Below are positions 25,674-34,629 of a stretch of 60,920 bases of DNA, piece by piece. Location: assembly GCA_002500485.1 (NCBI GenBank), contig DLRJ01000028.1, positions 1 to 60,920 of the forward strand, written 5' to 3'. Made by a program: the position numbers and the translations under genes. The first letter of the stretch is position 1. Each line of letters opens with the position of its first letter. The notes beneath the pieces were generated by a model. That model did not search any database, had not been told where the DNA came from, and saw only the letters and a list, made by a program, of their open reading frames with translations. The DNA comes from Dehalococcoidia bacterium UBA7891 (GTDB lineage Bacteria > Chloroflexota > Dehalococcoidia > Lucifugimonadales > UBA826).

Positions 25674-26429
25674 TTAACTCAAAGTTCTACTTAAAAACGT
25701 TAGCATTTTGTCCCATCCATCAACCGCTGAACTCTGGTGATATATGGGCCGGTCGAAATAAAAGAAGCCATGACCAGCTTCTGGATACCTGTGAAACTCT
25801 ATATCCTTTCCTGCCGCTTTCAACTCTGCTTCGTGTTGGTTTACTTGTTCGGGAGTTGGGCTTTGATCTAAATCCCCAAAAATGCCCAGCAATGGGGCGT
25901 TCAAATCTTGAGTATACGAATTTGGAGAGACAGGTTGCTTATCTGTTAATTGCTCGTCAGACATAATGACGTTTCCACCCCAACATTCCACTATGGCATC
26001 AAAACAGTCGAGTCGACACCCGGCTAGAAATACGTGTCTACCTCCTGAGCATGTTCCAAATGTCCCGACTTTACCATTTGAACTCGGCAGAGACAGAACG
26101 TATTTGGCTGCAGCTTCCAAATCACCCATGACTTGATCATCTGATACTCCGCCCTCTGCTCTTACTGCTGCTGCAACGTCTTCGGGGGTACCGTGTGCCT
26201 CCCTGCAATAAAGATCTGACGATATAGCTAGGTATCCATGATGCGCCAATTTGCGTGTAAATTCGCGATATAATTCATCCCACCCTGGCAAGTGGTGAGC
26301 CAAAACTACGGCTGGAAACGGGCCTGCCCCCATTGGTCTCGCAAAATACGTATGTATTGCGTCCCCGTTTGTCCCATTAATAGTGATAGTTTCTGCGATG
26401 ATTCCCTCGAATTGTTCTGTTGTATACAT
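25674..26429 (-). CDS. Dienelactone hydrolase family protein
   Basis: A 251-residue alpha/beta hydrolase of the dienelactone hydrolase family. The triad is Cys127 in GTCSGG, Asp186 in GIFGDLD and His220 in EAGHGF. A Cys nucleophile is the family hallmark, and hydrolysis of cyclic dienelactones or related enol-lactones is expected. GAGGAG precedes the ATG. It lies between the SDR and DUF6295 genes. A pathway opening a lactone ring, then oxidation and aldol cleavage, would fit the operon, but the substrate is not defined. Confidence 0.87.
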   Translation of the reverse strand: MYTTEQFEGIIAETITINGTNGDAIHTYFARPMGAGPFPAVVLAHHLPGWDELYREFTRKLAHHGYLAISSDLYCREAHGTPEDVAAAVRAEGGVSDDQVMGDLEAAAKYVLSLPSSNGKVGTFGTCSGGRHVFLAGCRLDCFDAIVECWGGNVIMSDEQLTDKQPVSPNSYTQDLNAPLLGIFGDLDQSPTPEQVNQHEAELKAAGKDIEFHRYPEAGHGFFYFDRPIYHQSSAVDGWDKMLTFLSRTLS

Positions 26430-26463
26430 TTTTACTCCTCTAATTTGATTGATGGATTGATTA

Positions 26464-27258
26464 TTAGGAAAACACGGCTGTACCTACACCACCACCCGCG
26501 GCTATCGATTCACCAGTTATAGCGGAGGCTCTCGGAGAACATAAAAATACCGCTAGAGAGGCTATCTCTTCAGCCTCCACCATTCTTTGTATATCAATAA
26601 ATTGTGTAGCCTTTTTTTCGATATCCTCAACGGATAAGCCTTGGGTATGCGCGATGTTTTCTTGCATTGGTTGCGTTCTTTCTGTTCTGGTGGCACCTGG
26701 ATGTATGATATTGGCCGTTATGCCAAATTGGCCTAATTCATTGGAGAGAGTTTTTGTTAGGTGGACTAGGGCTAGGTTTCGCATGCCACTGATAGCTCCT
26801 GCAGTTCTTGCCGCCAAACCCCCAATATTGATTATTCTGCCCCATTGTCCTTTTTTCATATAAGGCACAGACTTTTTTGTCGATCGTAAGTATCCAACAA
26901 CTTTGGTATCTATGTCCTTTATAAGTTCTAATGGGTCAGCCTGGTCTAGTGGACCCATGACCAACCCACCTGGGGCGGCGGCATTGTTTATTAGAATATC
27001 CAGCCCCCCAAGATTAGAAGCGGCCCCATCTATAAACATGGAAATCGAGCTATCATCTCGAGTATCTGCAACTGCAGTAAAAACCTTCACATCATAATTG
27101 GAAGTTATCTCGTCAGCGGTTTCTATTAAGTCTGATTTGTTTCTTGCGCACAACCCCAAATCAACGCCTTCTTTGGCCAATTCCCTTGCAATAGCTTTCC
27201 CGATTCCTTTGCTACCGCCGGTGATTATTGCTTTTTTACCGCTTATGGAAAGTTCCAC
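26464..27258 (-). CDS. SDR-fold protein lacking the catalytic Ser-Tyr-Lys
   Basis: A 264-residue short-chain dehydrogenase/reductase fold. The cofactor loop TGGSKGIG (13-20) and NNAAA (91-95) are intact, so NAD(P) binding is likely. The catalytic YxxxK is replaced: aligned on LTKTLSNELG, the Tyr position is Ser157 and the Lys is Asn161, and the catalytic Ser region reads NIGG. This is either a divergent SDR subgroup with a GMRN element that uses other residues, or a protein with a non-redox role. The start is GTG, nine bases after the aldolase stop, with GGGGAG within the aldolase end. Confidence 0.82.
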   Translation of the reverse strand: MELSISGKKAIITGGSKGIGKAIARELAKEGVDLGLCARNKSDLIETADEITSNYDVKVFTAVADTRDDSSISMFIDGAASNLGGLDILINNAAAPGGLVMGPLDQADPLELIKDIDTKVVGYLRSTKKSVPYMKKGQWGRIINIGGLAARTAGAISGMRNLALVHLTKTLSNELGQFGITANIIHPGATRTERTQPMQENIAHTQGLSVEDIEKKATQFIDIQRMVEAEEIASLAVFLCSPRASAITGESIAAGGGVGTAVFS

Positions 27259-27267
27259 GACAGTTAA

Positions 27268-28059
27268 CTACTCCCCTTCCATTGCCCTCAGTACTTTCTC
27301 CCCTTCGTTCTTCCAAAATGAGTAAAGTATTGATATGTCTGTACCTAATGAGAAATCTCTTACTCCCATATCTAGATACTCTTTCATTTCGTCGGCCGAT
27401 TGTATTTCAGCTCTTGGAGGAACTCCCATTTTGATACCTAATTCGAAAGTCTTCTTCTTTGCTGCTTGCACTTCAGGGTCGTTCATCTGTCTTGGTTTAC
27501 CAATGTTCATTGAAAAATCCGCACCGCCCCATTGAATCATCTCCACACCCGGTTCAGATAAAATTTCTTCCAGGTTGTCAACTGCGCCTTTTTTTTCAAT
27601 CATGAAGGCCAATACTACATCCCCAAGCATGTCTACATATTCTTGCGTACCACCATATCCCATGTAGGAGTTTCTTCTGGTGGCAACACCATATAGGCCT
27701 CCATGATCAGGATGGTCGGGCCTAGCTGATTTGATGCATTCCCGGACTTCTTCTATGTTTCGTACGTCTGTAAAAAGCACACTTTCGTAACCAGAACCTA
27801 TTCCTCTTTGAGCAAGGAAGGGCATAAGGCTTTGATCTATCTTAATCATGCTGCCAAGATTGTAGAGTTCAGATGTTCGGCACATGTTGTCGAGGTCGTG
27901 TAAGTCTGATGGCCCATACTCGGCCACGAATTCAACATAGTCATATATACCTGCATGCCCAATGGCTTCTATTTCTGCCGGCCACACACTGTGTATATGA
28001 GTACTAAGGGTGGGTTCCTCCGACTTTAATTTTTGTCTGATTAAGTTAGGCCTAACCAT
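27268..28059 (-). CDS. HpcH/HpaI family aldolase
   Basis: A 263-residue aldolase/citrate-lyase-family TIM barrel. The metal ligands are suggested by the Glu in FMIEKKGAVDNLEEIL and the Asp in WGGADFSMNIGKP. The His of the usual EGEHG element is not obvious (region VEFVAEYGPSD), so substrate handling may differ from the paralogue at 17041-17799. GGAGG precedes the ATG. It is the first gene of the four-gene operon reading to 25374. Cleavage of a 2-keto acid or hydroxy-acid ester is expected. Confidence 0.82.
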   Translation of the reverse strand: MVRPNLIRQKLKSEEPTLSTHIHSVWPAEIEAIGHAGIYDYVEFVAEYGPSDLHDLDNMCRTSELYNLGSMIKIDQSLMPFLAQRGIGSGYESVLFTDVRNIEEVRECIKSARPDHPDHGGLYGVATRRNSYMGYGGTQEYVDMLGDVVLAFMIEKKGAVDNLEEILSEPGVEMIQWGGADFSMNIGKPRQMNDPEVQAAKKKTFELGIKMGVPPRAEIQSADEMKEYLDMGVRDFSLGTDISILYSFWKNEGEKVLRAMEGE

Positions 28060-28252
28060 TGCATCCTCCGTGATATTTGTTTTTCCTATGGTATCGGTAG
28101 GTTATCAGAAAGATTACCCACAATTCATCTGTTTAAAATTAAGGCTGTAAACACAACATTTTTAACCTAGTCACGGAAGACAGTTACAGAATATAATTCT
28201 CACATAAATTTCATGAAACTGCCTTCCATTCTTTCTTAAATGTAGTGAGTAA

Positions 28253-28453
28253 TTGTTAAAGAACACTTTTATTTTGGGACTGCCGGTACAATTTATCTTT
28301 GTTATTTTTGTTACGGGGTTGCTAGTCATTTATGTGCTCGCCATGTCAGCTTCGACTCGGATAGAAAAACGGAAAGTTGTTCGATCTGAGGCAGGGCAAA
28401 CAGAAATTTATGCTTGGGAATCGACAGCGCTTTGGATGTGTCCTCTTCACTGA
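28253..28453 (+). CDS. Possible small single-helix membrane protein
   Basis: A 66-codon frame starting at TTG directly after a stop codon. It carries one strong transmembrane helix (about residues 9-33, LPVQFIFVIFVTGLLVIYVLAMS) followed by a basic stretch RIEKRK. The layout recalls the C-terminal part of small subunits of sodium:solute symporters, but the neighbour downstream is an MFS carrier, not an SSS protein. It ends 21 bases before that carrier and could form an operon with it. The ribosome binding site is poor. The rest of the gap from 28060 to 28252 shows nothing I can name. Confidence 0.4.
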   Translation: MLKNTFILGLPVQFIFVIFVTGLLVIYVLAMSASTRIEKRKVVRSEAGQTEIYAWESTALWMCPLH

Positions 28454-28474
28454 GGTTGGAGAATTCTTTTAAAA

Positions 28475-29794
28475 ATGATTCAAGATAAATTAGGGACTTC
28501 TGGGGCAAAAACCTTTTACTGGCATTATGCCTGGGTCGTAGTGGTCATTATTGCTGGGATGCAGATAGTAGGGACATCCATCAGAATGGCTTTTGGGGTG
28601 TTTATCGATCCATTGCAAACTCAATTTGGATGGAGTCAAGGCGGTATTGGTTTTGCCTATGCAGTTTGTAGCATAGTGTCGGCTGTTGCATCTCCCTGGG
28701 CAGGTAACTTGGGGGATAGGTTTGGGGCAAAAAAATCGATGCTTGCCGGAACATTTGTTTTCTTAATCGGTATGTTGAGTACTGCATTTGTAAAAGAGTT
28801 ATGGCAATTTTGGCTTACATATGGGGTCATTCTTGGTATTGCTCAGGCAATTTTTCTTGTACCACTTATCCCTGCGGCTATGATCTGGTTCAGAAGGCAC
28901 CTAGGTTTGGCTATGGGCCTCATTATGGCTTCCTGGGGAGTAGGGCCTGCATTGGCCACCCCTCTTGTAGCTTTTATGATCCAGACATTTGGATGGACTT
29001 TTGCTTTTGTTTCTATAGGGATTGTCTCGACATTAATTATGTTGGCCTTGGTTTCTGTATTTAAAAACAGGCCGGCAGATGTAGGGGGTTTGGCATACGG
29101 TACTTTTAAAAGTGATCCACCACTTAGTGACAAACTTCCTCCTTCTATCCTTCTTGATGAGTTCAGGGGACACATGAGAAAAACTGCAGCTTATTGGAAT
29201 ATGAGCTCTATCCATTTCCTTGGTTGCGTGGGGCATGCAGTGATCTTGATTTGGATAATCCCAATGGCCACTAGCAGAGGTATGAGTCCAATAGATGCTT
29301 CGTTAATTCTGACCTTGTTTTCTGCAGTCAGCATAGTCACTAGATTAACTACCCCGGTTTTATGTGAAAGGTTGGGCGTGCGGACTGTTATGACATTCTT
29401 TTACATTTTGCAGGGTGCACCGGTATTACTTTTGATATTCTCATCGATGGATGGAGTTTTTCTAATTTTTGCTGTCAGTTTTGGGATTGGATATGGAGGA
29501 GAAACTGGGGGTTTCCCAATTCTTAATAGGAAATATTTCGGGCATGCACCTATGGGAGGAGCCCATGGGTTTCAAATGCTGGGAGCTGGCATAGGTATGG
29601 CATTAGGAGGTTGGGTTGGAGGTCCAGTGTTTGATATTTTTGATTCATACAATGCTGCATTTGCTATTAGTGTAGTAGCGAGTTTAGCAGGAGCTATTAG
29701 TATTATTTTGCTAGAGAACCCTGCCAAACTATTGATACCGGATTGGCAAAAATCGGAAGAGGAATTTGAACAAAATTTGAAAATCACCACGTGA
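28475..29794 (+). CDS. MFS transporter, monocarboxylate carrier-like
   Basis: A 439-residue MFS carrier, a more divergent member of the FGW subgroup. It has FGWSQGGIGFAYA after helix 1 and GNLGDRFGAK in the 2-3 loop. It is a 12-helix inner-membrane protein. It ends 16 bases before the amidase gene, so it is almost certainly co-transcribed with it and is the likely importer of the amide substrate. The ATG starts MIQDKLG with a GGAG upstream at loose spacing. Confidence 0.85.
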   Translation: MIQDKLGTSGAKTFYWHYAWVVVVIIAGMQIVGTSIRMAFGVFIDPLQTQFGWSQGGIGFAYAVCSIVSAVASPWAGNLGDRFGAKKSMLAGTFVFLIGMLSTAFVKELWQFWLTYGVILGIAQAIFLVPLIPAAMIWFRRHLGLAMGLIMASWGVGPALATPLVAFMIQTFGWTFAFVSIGIVSTLIMLALVSVFKNRPADVGGLAYGTFKSDPPLSDKLPPSILLDEFRGHMRKTAAYWNMSSIHFLGCVGHAVILIWIIPMATSRGMSPIDASLILTLFSAVSIVTRLTTPVLCERLGVRTVMTFFYILQGAPVLLLIFSSMDGVFLIFAVSFGIGYGGETGGFPILNRKYFGHAPMGGAHGFQMLGAGIGMALGGWVGGPVFDIFDSYNAAFAISVVASLAGAISIILLENPAKLLIPDWQKSEEEFEQNLKITT

Positions 29795-29810
29795 GAATGG
29801 AGTTATTCAT

Positions 29811-31229
29811 ATGTCTAAATCTGAAATAGTTAACATGACTGCCACTGAAATGGTTGGGTTAATTAAAGCTAAGGATATTTCAGCCGCAGAGGTGATGGAT
29901 GCCCACCTAATGCAAATAAATTCTGTAAATCCTAAAGTCAACGCCATTGTTACTATTCATCCCGAGTTAGGAATTGAGGGGGCCAAACTCGCAGATAAAG
30001 CAATTGCCAAAGGAGAAAATTTAGGTCTATTACACGGACTACCTACTGCCCATAAGGATTTAGTCCCGACTAAAGGTATTCGGACAACATACGGCTCTCC
30101 TTTGTATGCTGACTACATACCTGACTACAGCGCCTTAATAGTGGAGAGGATGCAGAAGGCTGGGGCTATCACGATTGGTAAGACCAATACGCCGGAATTT
30201 GGGGCAGGGTCCCAAACTTACAATGAGGTATTTGGAGAAACTTTGAACCCTTACGATACCAACACGACCTGCGGAGGCAGCAGCGGCGGGGCAGCTGTGG
30301 CTCTCGCTACTAGAATGGTTCCGATTGCTGATGGAAGTGATACCGGAGGCTCCCTACGTAACCCAGCAAACTTTTGTAATGTGGTCGGATTTAGGACATC
30401 TCCTGGTCGAGTACCTACTTACCCATCTAAGGTGGGTTGGAGTCCAACTTCAGTACAAGGCCCTATGGCTAGAACTGTTTCTGACTGTGCCCTTTTTCTG
30501 GCTGCTATAGCTGGACCTGATTCTAGGGTTCCCATGTCAATAACTGAAAAGGGTGAAGTTTTTTTGGAACCTCTTAATAGGGACTTTAAGAATATTAAAA
30601 TCGCATGGAGTCAAGATTTAGGAGGATTACCGATCGATCCCCGAACCACCGCAGTAATTGAATCTCAGAGGTCAGTTTTTAAAGATATAGGATGCTTGAT
30701 TCAGGAAGCGGAGCCGGATTTTTCCGATGTAAATGAACAGTTTTTGATTTGGCGGGGATGGGGAAGAGAAATAAACCAGGGAGATAATTTAAGGAACAAC
30801 AGAGATAAATTGAAAGATACGATGATTTGGGATATTGAGCAGGGGGTCAAATTATCTGGGCCAGATGTAGGATGGGCCGAAGCAAAAAGAATGGAATTGT
30901 TTCAACGCATGAACCAGTTTATGGACGAATATGAATTTCTCATATGCCCTGTGAGCCAAAGACCCCCTTTTAATATTGAAGAAAGATGGGTTTCTGAAAT
31001 AAATGGCGTCAAAATGGAAAATTTTATCGCTTGGATGAAATCTTGTTATTACATAACAGCTACAGGACATCCGGCTATTTCGGTTCCTTGCGGATTCACC
31101 CCTGAAGGTCTTCCAGTCGGAGTTCAGATCGTAGGTCGATATAGGGATGAATTTGGGGTCTTACAACTTGCTAAAGCTTTTGAAGACGCCACTGGGTTTT
31201 GGAAATCAATCCCTGCTGTCTGCACTTAA
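29811..31229 (+). CDS. Amidase (amidase-signature family)
   Basis: A 472-residue amidase-signature hydrolase. The Ser-Ser-Lys triad is complete and at canonical spacing: Lys82 in AHKD, Ser157 in GGSSGG and Ser181 in DTGGSLR. It hydrolyses an amide to an acid and ammonia. It is not GatA, because no GatB or GatC lies nearby and the context is catabolic. It has a GGAG ribosome site and directly follows an MFS carrier. It converges on the nitroreductase gene with seven bases between them. Confidence 0.9.
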   Translation: MSKSEIVNMTATEMVGLIKAKDISAAEVMDAHLMQINSVNPKVNAIVTIHPELGIEGAKLADKAIAKGENLGLLHGLPTAHKDLVPTKGIRTTYGSPLYADYIPDYSALIVERMQKAGAITIGKTNTPEFGAGSQTYNEVFGETLNPYDTNTTCGGSSGGAAVALATRMVPIADGSDTGGSLRNPANFCNVVGFRTSPGRVPTYPSKVGWSPTSVQGPMARTVSDCALFLAAIAGPDSRVPMSITEKGEVFLEPLNRDFKNIKIAWSQDLGGLPIDPRTTAVIESQRSVFKDIGCLIQEAEPDFSDVNEQFLIWRGWGREINQGDNLRNNRDKLKDTMIWDIEQGVKLSGPDVGWAEAKRMELFQRMNQFMDEYEFLICPVSQRPPFNIEERWVSEINGVKMENFIAWMKSCYYITATGHPAISVPCGFTPEGLPVGVQIVGRYRDEFGVLQLAKAFEDATGFWKSIPAVCT

Positions 31230-31236
31230 AATGGTT

Positions 31237-31917
31237 TCAACTTATCTCAGATGAGATCTCTCCAAGTGACATCTTATGGATATCCGGCACTTGAGCTCCT
31301 TTTTCTGCGTAACCTGCCACGAGGAGTAAGAATGGGCGTTCGTTTTTTGGGCGATTAAATATTTTGTTTAAAAATCCCATAGGGCTGGGGGTATGCGTAA
31401 GAGTAGACAGCCCTGCGTTGTGCAGAGCGGTTATTAGAATGCCAGTAGCTATACCCACTGATTCTGTTGCGTAATAGTGTTTTACCTGGGACCCGTCAGG
31501 CAGTATCCCGTAGCTTTTAACAAATATGCCAATCAGGAATGGGGCGGTTTCTAGGAAAGGTTTATTGGGATCTGTCCCTAACGGTTCCAAGGCCTTTAAC
31601 CATTCAGGTGACGCTTTTGTTTCATAGAAGTCCTTCTCTTCTTTCTCAGCTTTTTCCCGAATGATTTTGCGAGCCTCTCCCTGGCCTGAAACAGCGAAAT
31701 GCCAAGGTTGCATATTTGCTCCACTTGGAGCTGTTCCCGCGGCTAAAATGCAATTATCGATTATGGACCTAGATACTGCTTCGGAAGAAAAATCTCGCAC
31801 GGTTCGGCGCTGCTTGATGTTCAGATAGAATTCCGTAGATCTAGATTCCATCTCTTCATTACTAAAATGTTTAGGGTTAGGTAATGGAATTAATCTTGCA
31901 TTCACTTTGTCCTCCAT
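31237..31917 (-). CDS. Nitroreductase family flavoprotein
   Basis: A 226-residue FMN-dependent nitroreductase. The FMN-binding opening RRTVRDFS is at about residues 37-44, followed by APSGANMQPWHFAV near 76-89 and a C-terminal RPFLLLVAGY. The GAN(M/L)QPW form is typical of the BluB/iodotyrosine-deiodinase branch, so reductive dehalogenation or flavin chemistry is possible. The precise reaction is unknown. It diverges from an enolase-family gene across 114 bases holding an inverted repeat. Confidence 0.85.
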   Translation of the reverse strand: MEDKVNARLIPLPNPKHFSNEEMESRSTEFYLNIKQRRTVRDFSSEAVSRSIIDNCILAAGTAPSGANMQPWHFAVSGQGEARKIIREKAEKEEKDFYETKASPEWLKALEPLGTDPNKPFLETAPFLIGIFVKSYGILPDGSQVKHYYATESVGIATGILITALHNAGLSTLTHTPSPMGFLNKIFNRPKNERPFLLLVAGYAEKGAQVPDIHKMSLGEISSEIS

Positions 31918-31982
31918 TGAATTAGCTTCTGGTAATTCTTAGATTCTTTTGTCATCCTGTACGATTTCTCATCCCGCTGATG

Positions 31983-32010
31983 TTATCCTAGGTGAAACAG
32001 GCAAGGATAA
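31983..32010. promoter_or_regulatory. Candidate operator inverted repeat
   Basis: TTATCCT (31983-31989) and AGGATAA (32004-32010) are perfect inverted half-sites whose starts are 21 bases apart, about two helical turns. They lie in the gap between the divergent nitroreductase and enolase-family genes, 22 bases before the latter. The arrangement suits a dimeric regulator. Confidence 0.35.
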
Positions 32011-32031
32011 TCCAGATGTAAAAGGCATATT

Positions 32032-33132
32032 ATGAAAATAACGAATGTTAAAGTTGAAATGTTCAATTGGACTACGGAAGCTTGGAAGACTGGTGTGGGT
32101 ACTTCATTTGGTAACACACGCCAACTTGGGATCGTTACTGTTGAGACAGATGAAGGTATAAGTGGCAATTCGTTTCTGGGTTCTTCGAGGGTTGGGGCGG
32201 ATCATTTTGCCCCAGGATTAATAGAATTTATTAAACCATTGGTTATGGGTCGGAACCCTCAGGATATCGGTGCCATTTGGTGGGATATGTGGAAGATGAA
32301 TCGGTCTGTGTCTACGAATGTTATTGGGGCTATCGATATTTGTCTGTGGGATATAAATGGGAAAATAGCCCAACAACCCATACATCGGCTATTAGGAACC
32401 TGTAAAGAATCAGTCCCTGTTTACTCCAGCACCGCATTTCACGACACAAAAGAAGAATATGCGGAAGAGGCAATCAAATTTAAAGAGATGGGTTGGACTG
32501 CACACAAGATCCATCCACACGGGAATCCTACTTATGACATTGAAATATCGCAGGCTGTGCGGGAAGCCGTTGGAGATGATATGAAACTCATGTTGGATTC
32601 TATGTGGGCCTACCAATATGAAGATGCAATGCGAGTGGGAAGGGCTATTGAAGAACTGAATTTTTACTGGTATGAGGATCCTTTGGTAGAAGAAGATATT
32701 TATAACTATGTGAAATTGCACGATAAGCTAGACATACCGATTATGTCCACAGAATATGCTCCGGGCAGATACTACGGAATGACCCAGTGGATAACCCAAT
32801 ATGCAACTGACATACTAAGGGGAGATGTGGCTGTGACTGGAGGAATTACCCCGATGGTTCGGCTTTGCCATCTTGCTGAAGGGTTTAATATGAAATGTGA
32901 GATTCACCATGGTGGTAATTCATTAAACAATGTGGCGAATTTGCACATAACTATGGCTGTACCTAACTGTGAATTTTTCGAATTTTTCCCATGTACAGGA
33001 GCCAATATGTTTGGGCTTGTAGAGGATATTCAATTTGAAGGTGGTGTGGTTCATGCTCCGACTAAACCGGGGCTTGGATATGAGATTGATTGGGATATGC
33101 TAAAAAACGAATACACAGCTACAGCTGAATAG
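32032..33132 (+). CDS. Enolase-superfamily (mandelate racemase-like) dehydratase
   Basis: A 366-residue member of the mandelate racemase/muconate lactonizing enzyme group, probably a sugar-acid dehydratase. The three metal ligands are Asp189 (MLDSMW), Glu215 (YEDPL) and Glu241 (STEYAPG). The general base is His292 (CEIHHGG). The first base motif reads Lys159-Ile-His161 instead of KxK, unlike its paralogue at 38070, so substrate stereochemistry probably differs. AAAGG precedes the ATG. An MFS_3 gene follows after 73 bases. Confidence 0.88.
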   Translation: MKITNVKVEMFNWTTEAWKTGVGTSFGNTRQLGIVTVETDEGISGNSFLGSSRVGADHFAPGLIEFIKPLVMGRNPQDIGAIWWDMWKMNRSVSTNVIGAIDICLWDINGKIAQQPIHRLLGTCKESVPVYSSTAFHDTKEEYAEEAIKFKEMGWTAHKIHPHGNPTYDIEISQAVREAVGDDMKLMLDSMWAYQYEDAMRVGRAIEELNFYWYEDPLVEEDIYNYVKLHDKLDIPIMSTEYAPGRYYGMTQWITQYATDILRGDVAVTGGITPMVRLCHLAEGFNMKCEIHHGGNSLNNVANLHITMAVPNCEFFEFFPCTGANMFGLVEDIQFEGGVVHAPTKPGLGYEIDWDMLKNEYTATAE

Positions 33133-33205
33133 AAAAGCCTGTCGGTCCCATTAAAATTAAGATTTCATCTATTTTGGAAAAGCTTTTGATCGCGTTTGCA
33201 CGGGT

Positions 33206-34456
33206 ATGAAATTACCCACTATACACACCTTAGATTCATTGCGGGCCTATCCTGATTATCGATACCTGTGGACGGCAAATTTTTGTGCAAATACTGCACA
33301 ATGGTTGCAGTTACTCACCTTAGGATGGTTAGTAAAATTTCTTACTGAGGATGGCTCTAATTCTGCCTTGCTTGTAGTAGGGGTAGGTGGTGCTGCTGCT
33401 TTACCCGGGATCATTATTGGCCCTTGGGGTGGAGTTTTAGGTGATAGATTAAATCGTAAAAAGCTGGTTATTTCCCTCGAAATATTTATGGTTTTCCTCG
33501 CTCTTTCCTTCGCTTTGTTGCTTCAGGCAGAAGTCGTACTTGTGTGGCATGTGTATACATTTGCACTTCTGGCAGGGTGCTGCGAAGCACTAAAAATGCC
33601 GATCCGACAAGCTCTTATCGCTAATACCGTTCCCTTCCATGCCCTTAGCAACGCATATGCTACAAGTGTTCTCACGATACCTGGCACACGAATGATTGGT
33701 CCCTTCATTGGCGGTATCATTGTCTCGAATGTGGGATTTTTTTGGAATTTCGCTATCGAGGCACTCCTGTATCTAGGGGTCATAGTGGCTCTAATCCCGA
33801 TGTCCACTCCCTATTTTATAAAACGAGAATTTGTTACAGGTTTTGGAATGTCACAGATGGTTACCGATATGGTGGATGGGTTTAAGTATCTGTGGAAACA
33901 ACAGCGTCCCTTGTCATTGATTTATATGTTGTCGGCCGCACCAAATGTTGTATTGCATCCTGTCATATTTTTGTTGCCTTTGTTCACCACAGATGTCCTT
34001 CATAGAGATGTTGATTATGGCGGTTATATGATGGCAGTTAACGGAGCTGGTGGTTTGCTAATGGTTTTTGTGTTTTCTGCATTTGGCTTCCCAAAATGGC
34101 GAGGCATGCTTTGTGTTCTTTCTGCTCTTGCTGGCGCTATCATGACTCTTTTACTAAGCCAATCTTTGTGGATAGCTCCAGCTTTTTTGGTGCTCGCAAT
34201 TTTTGGTGCTACTCAAACCGCATTTCGAACCACAAATGGTGTTTTAACTCAAACATTGGCAGAAGATCAATATAGGGTCCGGGCGATGAGTGCTTATCGA
34301 ATTGGTATGGGGATGGTCGTTTTTTTTAGTCTGTTCGTCGGCTGGATGGCAGGTATCACTTCTGTTCGACTAACTTTAGTGTTTATGGGGGCTCTTGGGG
34401 TTGTCATATCAATAGCTTTTTGGATCTTCTCTCCGGCAGTCCGGAATCAGGAGTGA
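33206..34456 (+). CDS. MFS transporter, EntS/MFS_3-type
   Basis: A 416-residue MFS_3-group protein. It has LRAYPDYRYLWTANF before helix 1, GDRLNRKK in the 2-3 loop, and a YRVRAMSAYRIG element after helix 10 that parallels MRGRAVSFHSF in the paralogue at 23323. It is probably an exporter of a small molecule. The ATG is clear; the ribosome binding site is weak. About 170 bases without features follow before the next MFS gene. Confidence 0.83.
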   Translation: MKLPTIHTLDSLRAYPDYRYLWTANFCANTAQWLQLLTLGWLVKFLTEDGSNSALLVVGVGGAAALPGIIIGPWGGVLGDRLNRKKLVISLEIFMVFLALSFALLLQAEVVLVWHVYTFALLAGCCEALKMPIRQALIANTVPFHALSNAYATSVLTIPGTRMIGPFIGGIIVSNVGFFWNFAIEALLYLGVIVALIPMSTPYFIKREFVTGFGMSQMVTDMVDGFKYLWKQQRPLSLIYMLSAAPNVVLHPVIFLLPLFTTDVLHRDVDYGGYMMAVNGAGGLLMVFVFSAFGFPKWRGMLCVLSALAGAIMTLLLSQSLWIAPAFLVLAIFGATQTAFRTTNGVLTQTLAEDQYRVRAMSAYRIGMGMVVFFSLFVGWMAGITSVRLTLVFMGALGVVISIAFWIFSPAVRNQE

Positions 34457-34629
34457 ATTCTAGCTTAAATTCCCTCCCAAATTCAGTACTATCCTCTGGG
34501 GTAAAACTTTACCAGTTAGTATTTGTGAGTTAATATTTGCGAATCTTAATTCCTGTATCTAATGACATGTGCAGGCGGTAGACTAATATTCCCATCAAAA
34601 ACATTCTGTAATTGGAAAGTACCTAGACT

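Noticed and set aside
28253..28520. A TGA at 28451-28453 lies in frame with the MFS gene start at 28475, hinting at a second selenoprotein or a fused gene.
   Set aside because: There is no redox motif around the TGA, the MFS gene has a normal start, and the upstream peptide does not resemble an MFS N-terminus.
29811..31229. The amidase as GatA of the tRNA amidotransferase.
   Set aside because: No gatB or gatC nearby, and it is coupled to an MFS carrier, which fits a catabolic amidase better.
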